A stretch of DNA of 64,000 bases from Crossaster papposus. Lineage: Eukaryota; Echinodermata; Asteroidea; Velatida; Solasteridae. Positions within the stretch are counted from its first letter, which is position 1. Every line of letters starts with the position of its first letter. The stretch spans positions 682,001 through 746,000 of the forward strand of contig JBAIAA010000519.1 of assembly GCA_037893245.1 (NCBI GenBank), written 5' to 3'. Shown here in pieces: positions 46,017-58,087 of this stretch. The position numbers and the translations under genes were made by a program. Below the pieces are notes generated by a model. The model searched no databases, was not told the DNA's origin, and was given only the letters and a program-made list of their open reading frames with translations.

Positions 46017-47707
46017 TGCATATGTAGATGCGCGGTGGTCGCATATGTAGATGCGCGGTGGTCGCATATATTGATGCGCGGTGGTCGCATATGTAGATGC
46101 GCGGTAGTCGCATATGTAGATGCGCGGTGGTCGCATATGTAGATGCGCGGTGGTTATGTAGATGCGCGGTGGTCGCATATGTAGATGCGCGGTGGTCGCA
46201 TATGTAGATGCGCGGTGGTCGCATATGTAGATGCGCGGTGGTCGCATATGTAGATGCGCGGTAGTCGCATATGTAGATGCGCGGTGGTCGCATATGTAGA
46301 TGCGCGGTGGTCGCATATACAGATGCGCGGTGGTCGCACATGTAGATGCGCGGTGGTCGCATATGTATAGATGCACGGTGGTCTCATATGTAGATGCGCA
46401 GTGGTCGCATATAAGCATGCGCGGTGGTCGCATATACAGATGCGCGATGGTCGCATATACAGATGCGCGGTGGTCGCATATACAGATGCGCGGTGGTCGC
46501 ATATGTAGATGCGCGGTGGTCGCATATATAGATGCGCGGTGGTCGCATATGTAGATGCGCGGTGGTCGCATATAGAGATGCGCGGTGGTCGCATATATAG
46601 ATGCGCGGTGGTCGCATATGTAGGTGCGCGGTGGTCGCATATACAGATGCGCGATGGTCGCATATGTAGATGCGCGGTGGTCGCATATGTAGATGCGCGG
46701 TAGTCGCATATGTAGATGCGCGGTGGTCGCATATGTAGATGCGCGGTGGTCGCATATATTGATGCGCGGTGGTCGCATATAGAGATGCGCGGTGGTCGCA
46801 TATACAGATGCGCGGTGGTCGCATATAGAGATGCGCGGTGGTCGCATATACAGATGCGCGGTGGTCGCATATGTAGATGCGCGGTGGTCGCATATACAGA
46901 TGCGCGATGGTCGCATATGTAGATGCGCGGTGGTCGCATATGTAGATGCGCGGTAGTCGCATATGTAGATGCGCGGTGGTCGCATATGTAGATGCGCGGT
47001 GGTCGCATATATTGATGCGCGGTGGTCGCATATGTAGATGCGCGGTGGTCGCATATGCAGATGCGCGGTGGTCGCATATGTAGATGCGCGGTGGTCGCAT
47101 ATGTAGATGCGCGGTGGTCGCATATGTAGATGCGCGGTGGTTATGTAGATGCGCAGTGGTCGCATATGTAGATGCGCGGTGGTCGCATATGTAGATGCGC
47201 GGTGGTCGCATTATGTAGATGCGCGGTGGTCGCATATGTAGATGCGCGGTGGTCGCATATGTAGATGCGCGGTGGTCGCATATGTAGATGCGCGGTGGTC
47301 GCATGTACAGATGCGCGGTGGTCGCATATACAGATGCGCGGTGGTCGCATATGTAGATGCGCGGTGGTCGCATATATTGATGCGCGGTGGTCGCATATGT
47401 AGATGCGCGGTGGTCGCATATACAGATGCGCGGTGGTCGCATATACAGATGCGCGGTGGTCGCATATGTAGATGCGCGGTGGTCGCATATGTATAGATGC
47501 ACGGTGGTCTCATATGTAGATGCGCGGTGGTCGCATATAATAATGCGCGGTGGTCGCATATACAGATGCGCGGTGGTCGCATAATACAGAAGCGCGGTGG
47601 TCGCATATACAGATGCGCGGTGGTCGCATATGTAGATGCGCGGTGGTCGCATATACAGATGCGCGATGGTCGCATATGTAGATGCGCGGTGGTCGCATAT
47701 ATGTACA

Positions 47708-50220
47708 TGTAGATGCGCGGTGGTCGCATATGTAGATGCGCGGTGGTCGCATATGTAGATGCGCGGTGGTCGCATATATAGATGCGCGGTGGTCGCATAT
47801 GTAGATGCGCGGTGGTCGCATATGTAGATGCGCGGTGGTCGCATATGTAGATGCGCGGTGGTCGCATATGTAGTTGCGCGGTGGTCGCATATGTAGATGC
47901 GCGGTGGTCGCATATGTAGATGCGCGGTGGTCGCATATGTAGATGCGCGGTGGTCGCATATGTAGATGCGCGGTGGTCGCATATGTAGATGCGCGGTGGT
48001 CGCATATGTAGATGCGCGGTGGTCGCATATTGATGCGTGGTCGCATAATTATGTAGATGCGCGGTGGTCGCATATAATGATGTGCGGTGGTCGCATATGT
48101 AGATGCGCGGTGGTCGCATATATAGATGCGCGGTGGTCGCATATGTAGATGCGCGGTGGTCGCATATACAGATGCGCGGTGGTCGCATATAATGATGTGC
48201 GGTGGTCGCATATGTAGATGCGCGGTGGTCGCATATATAGATGCGCGGTGGTCGCATATGTAGATGCGCGGTGGTCGCATATACAGATGCGCGGTGGTCG
48301 CATGTAGATGCGCGGTGGTCGCATATACAGATGCGCGGTGGTCGCATATGTAGATGCGCGGTGGTCGCATAATATTGATGCGCGGTGGTCGCATAATATT
48401 GATGCGCGATGGTCGCATATGTAGATGCGCGGTGGTCGCATATATTGATGCGCGGTGGTCGCATATGTAGATGCGCGGTGGTCGCATATACAGATGCGCG
48501 GTGGTCGCATATACAGATGCGCGGTGGTCGCATATGTAGATGCGCGGTAGTCGCATATGTATAGATGCGCGGTGGTCGCATATAATAATGCGCGGTGGTC
48601 GCATATACAGATGCGCGGTGGTGGCATATACAGATGCGCGGTGGTGGCATATACAGATGCGCGGTGGTGGCATATACAGATGCGCGGTAGTCGCATATGT
48701 AGATGCGCGGTGGTCGCATATAATAATGCGCGGTGGTCGCATATACAGATGCGCGGTGGTCGCATATACAGATGCGCGGTGGTCGCATATACAGATGCGC
48801 GGTGGTCGCATATGTAGATGCGCGGTGGTCGCATATATAGATGCGCGGTGGTCGCATATATAGATGCGCGGTGGTCGCATATGTAGATGCGCGGTGGTCG
48901 CATATGTAGATGCGCGGTGGTCGCATATGTAGATGCGCGGTGGTCGCATATGTAGTTGCGCGGTGGTCGCATATATTGATGCGCGGTGGTCGCATATATG
49001 TACATGTAGATGCGCGGTGGTCGCATATGTAGATGCGCGGTGGTCGCATATGTAGATGCGCGGTGGTCGCATATGTAGATGCGCGGTGGTCGCATATATA
49101 GATGCGCGGTGGTCGCATATGTAGATGCGCGGTGGTCGCATATGTAGATGCGCGGTGGTCGCATATGTAGATGCGCGGTGGTCGCATATGTAGTTGCGCG
49201 GTGGTCGCATATGTAGATGCGCGGTGGTCGCATATGTAGATGCGCGGTGGTCGCATATGTAGATGCGCGGTGGTCGCATATGTAGATGCGCGGTGGTCGC
49301 ATATGTAGATGCGCGGTGGTCGCATATGTAGATGCGCGGTGGTCGCATATTGATGCGTGGTCGCATAATTATGTAGATGCGCGGTGGTCGCATATAATGA
49401 TGTGCGGTGGTCGCATATGTAGATGTGCGGTGGTCGCATATATAGATGCGCGGTGGTCGCATATGTAGATGCGCGGTGGTCGCATATACAGATGCGCGGT
49501 GGTCGCATATAATGATGTGCGGTGGTCGCATATGTAGATGCGCGGTGGTCGCATATATAGATGCGCGGTGGTCGCATATGTAGATGCGCGGTGGTCGCAT
49601 ATACAGATGCGCGGTGGTCGCATGTAGATGCGCGGTGGTCGCATATACAGATGCGCGGTGGTCGCATATGTAGATGCGCGGTGGTCGCATAATATTGATG
49701 CGCGGTGGTCGCATAATATTGATGCGCGATGGTCGCATATGTAGATGCGCGGTGGTCGCATATATTGATGCGCGGTGGTCGCATATGTAGATGCGCGGTG
49801 GTCGCATATACAGATGCGCGGTGGTCGCATATACAGATGCGCGGTGGTCGCATATGTAGATGCGCGGTAGTCGCATATGTATAGATGCGCGGTGGTCGCA
49901 TATAATAATGCGCGGTGGTCGCATATACAGATGCGCGGTGGTGGCATATACAGATGCGCGGTGGTGGCATATACAGATGCGCGGTGGTGGCATATACAGA
50001 TGCGCGGTAGTCGCATATGTAGATGCGCGGTGGTCGCATATAATAATGCGCGGTGGTCGCATATACAGATGCGCGGTGGTCGCATATACAGATGCGCGGT
50101 GGTCGCATATACAGATGCGCGGTGGTCGCATATGTAGATGCGCGGTGGTCGCATATATAGATGCGCGGTGGTCGCATATATAGATGCGCGGTGGTCGCAT
50201 ATGTAGATGCGCGGTGGTCG
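47708..50220 (+). repeat. Higher-order tandem duplication, 1,320-bp offset
   Basis: Text from about 47708 to 48900 recurs from about 49028 to 50220 at an offset of exactly 1,320 bp, including irregular landmarks (TATTGATGCGTGGTCGCATA followed by ATTATGTAG; the run of GTGGTGGCATATACAG units). I noticed a single difference (AGATGCGC at 48105 against AGATGTGC at 49425). A third partial copy lies at about 51060-51480, offset 1,203 from the second. Confidence 0.9.
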
Positions 50221-53200
50221 CTATAGAGATGCGCGGTGGTCGCATATAGAGATGCGCGGTGGTCGCATATACAGATGCGCGGTGGTCGCATATGTAGATG
50301 CGCGGTGGTCGCATATACAGATGCGCGATGGTCGCATATGTAGATGCGCGGTGGTCGCATATGTAGATGCGCGGTAGTCGCATATATTGATGCGCGGTGG
50401 TCGCATATGTAGATGCGCGGTGGTCGCATATGTAGATGCGCGGTGGTCGCATATGTAGATGCGCGGTGGTCGCATATGTAGATGCGCGGTGGTCGCATAT
50501 GTAGATGCGCGGTGGTCGCATATGTAGATGCGCGGAGGTCGCATATGTAGATGCGCGGTGGTCGAATATGTAGATGCGCGGTGGTCGCATATGTAGATGC
50601 GCGGTGGTCGCATATGTAGATGCGCGGTGGTCGCATATGTAGATGCGCGGTGGTCGCATATGTAGATGCGCGGTAGTCGCATATGTAGATGCGCGGTGGT
50701 CGCATATGTAGATGCGCGGTGGTCGCATATAATGATGTGCGGTGGTCGCATATGTAGATGCGCGGTGGTCGCATATATAGATGCGCGGTGGTCGCATATG
50801 TAAATGCGCGGTGGTCGCATATACAGATGCGCGGTGGTCGCATATATTTATGTGCGGTGGTCGCATATGTAGATGCGCGGTGGTCGCATAATATTGATGC
50901 GCGGTGGTCGCATAATATTGATGCGCGATGGTCGCATATGTAGATGCGCGGTGGTCGCATATATTGATGCGCGGTGGTCGCATAATTATGTAGATGCGCG
51001 GTGGTCGCATATACAGATGCGCGGTGGTCGCATATACAGATGCGCGGTGGTCGCATATGTAGATGCGCGGTAGTCGCATATGTATAGATGCGCGGTGGTC
51101 GCATATAATAATGCGCGGTGGTCGCATATACAGATGCGCGGTGGTGGCATATACAGATGCGCGGTGGTGGCATATACAGATGCGCGGTGGTGGCATATAC
51201 AGATGCGCGGTAGTCGCATATGTAGATGCGCGGTGGTCGCATATAATAATGCGCGGTGGTCGCATATACAGATGCGCGGTGGTCGCATATACAGATGCGC
51301 GGTGGTCGCATATACAGATGCGCGGTGGTCGCATATGTAGATGCGCGGTGGTCGCATATATAGATGCGCGGTGGTCGCATATATAGATGCGCGGTGGTCG
51401 CATATGTAGATGCGCGGTGGTCGCTATAGAGATGCGCGGTGGTCGCATATAGAGATGCGCGGTGGTCGCATATACAGATGCGCGGTGGTCGCATATACAG
51501 ATGCGCGGTGGTCGCATATGTAGATGCGCGGTGGTCGCATATACAGATGCGCGATGGTCGCATATGTAGATGCGCGGTGGTCGCATATGTAGATGCGCGG
51601 TGGTCGCATATGTAGATGCGCGGTGGTCGCATATGTAGATGCGCGGTGGTCGAATATGTAGATGCGCGGTGGTCGCATATGTAGATGCGCGGTGGTCGCA
51701 TATGTAGATGCGCGGTGGTCGCATATGTAGATGCGCGGTGGTCGCATATGTAGATGCGCGGTAGTCGCATATGTAGATGCGTGGTGGTCGCATATGTAGA
51801 TGCGCGGTGGTCGCATATAATGATGTGCGGTGGTCGCATATGTAGATGCGCGGTGGTCGCATATATAGATGCGCGGTGGTCGCATATGTAAATGCGCGGT
51901 GGTCGCATATACAGATGCGCGGTGGTCGCATATATTTATGTGCGGTGGTCGCATATGTAGATGCGCGGTGGTCGCATATATAGATGCGCGGTGGTCGCAT
52001 ATGTAGATGCGCGGTGGTCGTATATACAGATGCGCGGTGGTCGCATATACAGATGCGCGGTGGTCGCATATACAGATGCGCGGTGGTCGCATATGTAGAT
52101 GCGCGGTGGTCGCATATAATAATGCGCGGTGGTCGCATATACAGATGCGCGGTGGTCGCATATACAGATGCGCGGTGGTCGCATATGTAGATGCGCGGTG
52201 GTCGCATATATAGATGCGCGGTGGTCGCATATGTAGATGCGCGGTGGTCGCTATCGGAGATGCGCGGTGGTCGCATATAGAGATGCGCGGTGGTCGCATA
52301 TACAGATGCGCGGTGGTCGCATAAACAGATGCGCGGTGGTCGCATAATTTATGTAGATGCGCGGTGGTCGCATATACAGATGCGCGGTGGTCGCATGTAT
52401 TGATGCGCGGTGGTCGCATATGTAGATGCGCGGTGGTCGCATATGTAGATGCGCGGTGGTCGCATATGTAGATGCGCGGTGGTCGCATATGTAGATGCGC
52501 GGTGGTCGCATATGTAGATGCGCGGTGGTCGAATATGTAGATGCGCGGTGGTCGCATATGTAGATGCGCGGTGGTCGCATATGTAGATGCGTGGTGGTCG
52601 CATATGTAGATGCGCGGTGGTCGCATATGTAGATGCGCGGTAGTCGCATATGTAGATGCGCGGTGGTCGCATATGTAGATGCGCGGTGGTCGCATATAAT
52701 GATGTGCGGTGGTCGCATATGTAGATGCGCGGTGGTCGCATATATAGATGCGCGGTGGTCGCATATGTAGATGCGCGGTGGTCGCATATACAGATGCGCG
52801 GTGGTCGCATATAATGATGTGCGGTGGTCGCATATGTAGATGCGCGGTGGTCGCATATATAGATGCGCGGTGGTCGCATATGTAGATGCGCGGTGGTCGC
52901 ATATACAGATGCGCGGTGGTCGCATATACAGATGCGCGGTGGTCGCATATACAGATGCGCGGTGGTCGCATATGTAGATGCGCGGTGGTCGCATAATATT
53001 GATGCGCGATGGTCGCATATGTAGATGCGCGGTGGTCGCATATGTAGATGCGCGGTGGTCGCATATATTGATGCGCGGTGGTCGCATATGGTGAGATGCG
53101 CGGTGGTCGCATATGTAGATGCGCGGTGGTCGCATATGTAGATGCGCGGTGGTCGCATTATGTAGATGCGCGGTGGTCGCATATGTAGATGCGCGGTGGT

Positions 53201-54002
53201 CGCATATGTAGATGCGCGGTGGTCGCATATGTAGATGCGCGGTGGTCGCATATGTAGATGCGCGGTGGTCGAATATGTAGATGCGCGGTGGTCGCATATG
53301 TAGATGCGCGGTGGTCGCATATGTAGATGCGCGGTAGTCGCATATGTAGATGCGCGGTGGTCGCATATGTAGATGCGCGGTAGTCGCATATGTAGATGCG
53401 CGGTGGTCGCATATGTAGATGCGCGGTGGTCGCATATAATGATGTGCGGTGGTCGCATATGTAGATGCGCGGTGGTCGCATATATAGATGCGCGGTGGTC
53501 GCATATGTAGATGCGCGGTGGTCGCATATACAGATGCGCGGTGGTCGCATATACAGATGCGCGGTGGTCGCATATGTAGATGCGCGGTGGTCGCTATAGA
53601 GATGCGCGGTGGTCGCATATAGAGATGCGCGGTGGTCGCATATACAGATGCGCGGTGGTCGCATATACAGATGCGCGGTGGTCGCATATACAGATGCGCG
53701 ATGGTCGCATATGTAGATGCGCGGTGGTCGCATATGTAGTCGCATATGTAGATGCGCGGTAGTCGCATATATTGATGCACGGTGGTCGCATATGTAGATG
53801 CGCGGTGGTCGCATATGTAGATGCGCGGTGGTCGCATATGTAGATGCGCGGTAGTCGCATATGTATAGATGCGCGGTGGTCGCATATAATAATGCGCGGT
53901 GGTCGCATATACAGATGCGCGGTGCGGTGGTGGCATATACAGATGCGCGGTGGTGGCATATACAGATGCGCGGTAGTCGCATATGTAGATGCGCGGTAGT
54001 AT

Positions 54003-54512
54003 ACAAATATTGACTGCTTTGAGTGGTATAGTAAAACTAGCCTCCCGAGGTAATCCATGGAGCATTCTATTTTCCGGAGGCGAAGCCGAGGGAAAATAGA
54101 ATGCTCCATGGATCACCGAGGGAGGCTAGTTTTACTATACCGCGAAATAAAGCAGTCAATATTTGTTTTATAACACCTCACTCACAGATTCTGCACAATT
54201 TAAGCTTCCTGAAAGTATAGTAATGACAAAAAATCTCCGAATTATACGTCTCTCGATCATACGTGTACTTTGTTGCCTTGATGAACGGGTGCGAAGGTGA
54301 TAGCAATGTTTACGCAATGCACCGAAACACACGTCTGGGTTTCAGTCACGCTTTCGTTGCTATGCGCATATTTCGTGTGTTGCTATGCGCATAGTCCTTT
54401 TTGCGTGGTATAGTCTTTTTGGATAGCACAAGTAAAAAATAGTAAAAATAGCAAGTGATACGTGCCGCGCTCTCGGCCAATCAAGACACAGAATCTGTGA
54501 GTGAGGTGTTAT
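54003..54512. mobile_element. Compound element H, copy 2 (internal deletion)
   Basis: Same order and orientation as 44817-45447, but about 110 bp is missing around 54245 (AATTATACGTCTCTCGATCA), with small changes elsewhere. Flanked by minisatellite units on both sides. Confidence 0.85.
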
Positions 54513-54746
54513 AATCGCATATATTGATGCACGGTGGTCGCATATGTAGATGCGCGGTGGTCGCATATGTAGATGCGCGGTGGTCGCATATGTAGATATA
54601 TGCGCGGTGGTCGCATATGTAGATGCGCGGTGGTCGCATAATAGATGCGCGGTGGTCGCATATGTAGATGCGCGGTAGTCGCATATGTAGATGCGCGGTG
54701 GTCGCAATGTAGATGCGCGGTGGTCGCATATGTAGATGCGCGGTGG
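54513..54746 (+). repeat. 23-bp minisatellite, right island
   Basis: About ten units, several irregular (GTAGATATATGCG, CATAATAGATG), ending GCGCGGTGGTC exactly where homology to SLC34 exon 2 begins. Confidence 0.95.
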
Positions 54747-55251
54747 TCTTCGACACTTTCATCCAGATGATCCTTAACTTTGTTTTCCCCCGGCAGTTGA
54801 CCATCTACCAAAGTCATCTGCGCCCGCGTAGCACCGTCAAGCCCCGCCAGATCCCCTCCATTCTTCGTCTGCTGCCCGAGAACTTCAACCAAGAAGGGGA
54901 AGTCAATCTTTGTCTCCAGCGGGGAATGGAGGCAGATATGGCCAGAAATTGGATGAACCTAATGGCGGTGGATGAAATTTCAAGTGAACTTAGTCTCGTG
55001 TAAACTAGTGGTAATTAGTAAAACACTAAACATTAAAGGTCTGTTTTTTTAAGCCGGCTTTTTCAAACCGAATTAAGGCGAAGGCGAAATGAAAAGTGAT
55101 GACTTACCGGCGGTACTGGCGGCATGGCTTGGGAAACCCAAACGCTCTCCTCTCGTGGGCCAGCTTTGCAAGAATAGACCGGCGGAGGGCCCATGATCGG
55201 ACTTTGTGGCAGTGGTAGCGTCACATGTATTTGGCCGTCAAAACGTGCCAT
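54747..55251 (-). pseudogene. Truncated duplicate of SLC34 exons 1 and 2
   Basis: Exon 1 copy 55251-55108 keeps the ATG, all 48 codons and the GT donor. Exon 2 copy starts at 54958 after an intact AG and is cut at 54747 by the minisatellite. Relative to the parent I see P10H, K to N, G to D and R to S changes, and an in-frame 9-bp loss in the LDRFDGAT segment. Exons 3-6 are absent nearby. Spliced, the frame would run through the junction into the array and stop at 54509, giving a hypothetical 197-residue product, about 118 residues SLC34-like and the rest array-encoded. It has no transport domain. Probably a non-functional fragment, although it may keep the promoter. Confidence 0.85.
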
Positions 55252-56859
55252 TTTTGTATGCCTATAAATCCTAACCAAATTTGTGAATGGACGACTTCAC
55301 TCGACTCGTTTCCTTTTGCAAAACTGACGGTTTTCCGAGAGCGCGTAGTATTTTCTCCAAATTTGCCAGCCCGTCATGCATGTACGTGTCAAATCAGAAC
55401 GCATGATTCTGAAACGTCACCGTACTCGGCCCGGAACAACGACACGGTTCATTCACAAAACGGGCACTCACATGTTAGGCACATGATCAGCGCGGCGCGT
55501 GTGCCGGGTGCATGCATGTACGTACGTGTGTTCTAAAAAGAACCCAATGAGCCTCACGGCAAGCAGTATCATTTTTTTTGAAGGGGTGGAAAATTATAAT
55601 TTAAAAATTAAGACTTTTTTGGCGTAGAGTTTCGAACTTTGCTTGAGTAATACAATCAAGAGTAAATCAATCATTTTTAGAAATGTATATTTTCACTACC
55701 GTTAAGAATACAGCGGGACCAAAAAGTGATACGTGGAACTAATAATATTTTCCACAAAAGTTGTATCTACGCCCAGTAAAATGGGCTGGTCCATAAAGGG
55801 GTTCCCTCAAAGTTCCTTCTAAAGTACTAGTACATGTAGTACTAGTAGTAGTACATGTAGCTTCATCTACAAGATCTGACCAAAAATCTACAATGCTGCA
55901 ATCTAAGGCAATTTGAGAATAAAAAATAAGGAACATTATTTGAGTCAATTGTTGGCCTCATCATAATTATTAGTCCAAGAATAATTAAACAAAAGGGGGG
56001 GGGGGGGGGGGTGTTACAGATACATAATAACCTGTATCCGCCCATGGAGGAATAAGAAGGAACTTCTTATTCCTCCATGATCCGCCACTCTACTTGTGAG
56101 CGCCTATACTGGTTAGAGAACGTATAGTGGCTGCGTAGGCCAAGTCGATATGTTTGGTCTGAACAAGAGAGGATATAGCGGTTATGATTGGCCACTCAGT
56201 CGCCTATCTTCCATTTTATAGTTTGTACTAATAAATTCGAGGCATAATACCAAAAATATTACTAGTTGTTCCTTGGGCCGGTAGAGGGGACCGGACCCAT
56301 CTTCACAACTCCTTAGGTTTATTAATTTAAATAAATTATACAAAATTACTTGGGGCACACGGCCTCCCTCGTCCTTGGCCCCCCGCAGCTAGCTACCGGT
56401 AGTTGAGCCGCGGAACTGGCGACTTCCGTTCACACTAGCATAGAGACTGTTTCCTTTCTCTATGTTTATAGGTCACACAAAACCTATAGCTCAAATTAAG
56501 CGCATCGGCGTTTCCCCTGGCCTATACTGCACTCACTGCCACGGTTGCTTATAATTTGTTGGTTAAATTGCTTTTATAAGTTTTCGAGCAATAATTGTTT
56601 AAACCAACATAATGTTGAAAATCGCCCGTTGTAATTTTCGTTGCCTAACGTTGAGTATAAAGTACGGGTAAGATGATGTTTAATACAAACAAAGTTGGGT
56701 AACCGCGTTTAATTACACAGTGTTGATCAAAATATGAACGGCGGGAAAACGTAATTTAAAAATTGAGCAAATTCGCAGCACAAATAAAACTAAAAACTAA
56801 AAACTAAAAACTAAACAATCTAAATAATAAAACATGCACCCACGCACACAAGTGTAAGC

Positions 56860-57020
56860 CTTCGATCGTGGACGGGGCATTGTCCGACCGTAATCCTTCT
56901 TTTGTTTATACTATTTTGTTTTCGGATGATCTCCATAGGATTTGCGCACGAGTTGAGATCGCTGACCTTGTGTCAATCGTGGACAGCATTGTTTCCCCAA
57001 AATTCCTTTGTCCCCCGTCC
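56860..57020. repeat. Counterpart of 40060-40215 with replaced motifs
   Basis: GATCGTGGAC (about 56863) and AATCGTGGAC (about 56975), with CGTCCGCGATCGAC (about 57017), sit where copy 1 has AATAGGGGAC twice and its complement. The intervening sequence is clearly homologous (GTTTTCGGATGATC, CCATAGGATTTGC). Confidence 0.55.
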
Positions 57021-57349
57021 GCGATCGACGGTGTTTACACACGCACAACTACGTATGCAAGACTAACTCACGCCCATCAACCACACCAACACATACACTG
57101 GCCATCTACGGGGTTAAATGTTTAAGGCCAGCATATAGCTTTGTTTTACATTTAAGGTTTTAAAGATGTTTTAGACCTTTTAGTATTTATTTTGTTTCAG
57201 ATAATTATATATCATATCATTGTATGTGCTAGAGTGTGCGATGTTGACGCAAGCGCATAGATGATGAGAAGATGATTATACAAAACTAGAGAGGGCGCTA
57301 TATGTAGTCACTGCGCTCGCTCAGAGAGGGCGCTGCCAGATGTCATAGA

Positions 57350-57588
57350 TCCTTTTCGAAACCGTTGCTTCGTCTTTGGCTTGGGCTTCGCCTCCGAATT
57401 CCGAATTACTGAGAAGCAAATAGAAATGGAAGAAAATTGAAATAGTCTAACTTTTGGGTTTACATAACTTGAGTGAATGTTTCTGAAGCACAACAGGCAC
57501 AGAATATGGCTGGAGATCTTGCAGTTTGGAGTAAAAAATCGCCTTAAGCCAAAGACGAAGACACGAAGCCAGGGATTCGAAAAGGCTC
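57350..57588. mobile_element. MITE family G, copy 2
   Basis: Ends CCTTTTCGAAACCGTTGCTT and GGGATTCGAAAAGG, with CGTCTTTGGCTTGGGCTTCG and AAGCCAAAGACGAAG inside each end. Related to 31273-31500. It marks the right edge of the segmental duplication. Confidence 0.7.
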
Positions 57589-58085
57589 TGTGATTAAACT
57601 CCACCTTTTTTCTCCCGATTTTTTCAGGAACAGAAGGTGGCTTTTGGTGTAAAAGAGCAATGTGTATTACTAACAAGTAAAATGGTAAGAGATTTACGTG
57701 GCAAAGGACCAGGCGTGTTTTATCGTAAAATATATTGTGTTCGAAAAATATAAACATGTTTAAATGATTCACCACGTGACGAATGACAACAAAATGACAA
57801 AATCATTAGCCTCTGTCATGACCTTTCTAAAAGGTCAACGCGAGGAAAATTGTCAAAATGGCGGCGCTTACCAACAGCAACACGTGTGTCGTCGATGTCA
57901 GAACTTTATGGCTTACGACGGAGCTCTAAAGGCTGTGGTTATTTCGAAAGGATAAATCGTAGGCATAAGGCTAAATGTCATCCAAAACCGTAAAATTACG
58001 AAAGAGAAAGAAACAGCGACTGAAAAAATGGTCAGTTTGTGAAAGCGTGCTGCGCTATATCCGTACGTGCGTAGCTAGATGTCAG
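57589..58085. other. Intergenic, no gene confirmed
   Basis: A Kozak-like ATGGCGGCG at 57858 opens a frame of only 23 codons, and the 63-codon frame at 57764-57955 has no recognisable domain. Could be a 5' exon of something, but unproven. Confidence 0.3.
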
Positions 58086-58087
58086 AC

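Larger units (their letters stand above)
45448..54002 (+). repeat. Main 23-bp minisatellite array (~8.2 kb of units)
   Basis: Roughly 350 units of the 20-nt core GATGCGCGGTGGTCGCATAT plus a variable triplet (GTA most often; also ACA, ATA, AGA, ATT, AAT). The first ~2 units are reversed and the orientation flips near 45497. The core lacks stop codons in all three minus-strand frames and 23 is not a multiple of 3, so very long false frames arise (to about 1,611 codons at 47510-52345), each a 23-residue repeat of RPPRIYICDHRASTYATTAH type. Plus-strand frames are shorter. No start context, splice pattern or non-repetitive domain supports translation, so no gene is called. A palindromic insert sits at 45697-46016. 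Confidence 0.95.
54747..57347 (+). repeat. Segmental duplication, copy 2
   Basis: Direct copy of 37284-40521 lacking the foldback element and with small indels. The left border is the minisatellite (two-base TC overlap at the junction); the right border falls at CAGATGTCATA, next to a MITE family G copy. Sequence beyond the right border does not match that beyond 40521, which argues against a simple uncollapsed haplotype. Confidence 0.9.

Noticed and set aside
46008-54116. Very long minus-strand frames (307 to 1,611 codons) with 23-residue repeats
   Set aside because: They are forced by a stop-free 23-bp unit read in all minus-strand frames, overlap one another, and lack start context and any non-repeat domain.
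44676-54746. CRISPR-like array (constant core with variable spacer)
   Set aside because: The variable part is only three bases, there are no adjacent cas genes, and the context is animal nuclear DNA. It is a minisatellite.
37284-57347. Duplicated segments as simply two uncollapsed haplotypes
   Set aside because: Not fully excluded, but sequence beyond the right borders (after 40521 and 57347) does not match, which a plain haplotype duplicate should.
57858-57929. ATG with Kozak-like context (MAALTNSN...)
   Set aside because: The frame stops after 23 codons, with no convincing donor and no downstream partner exon in the window.
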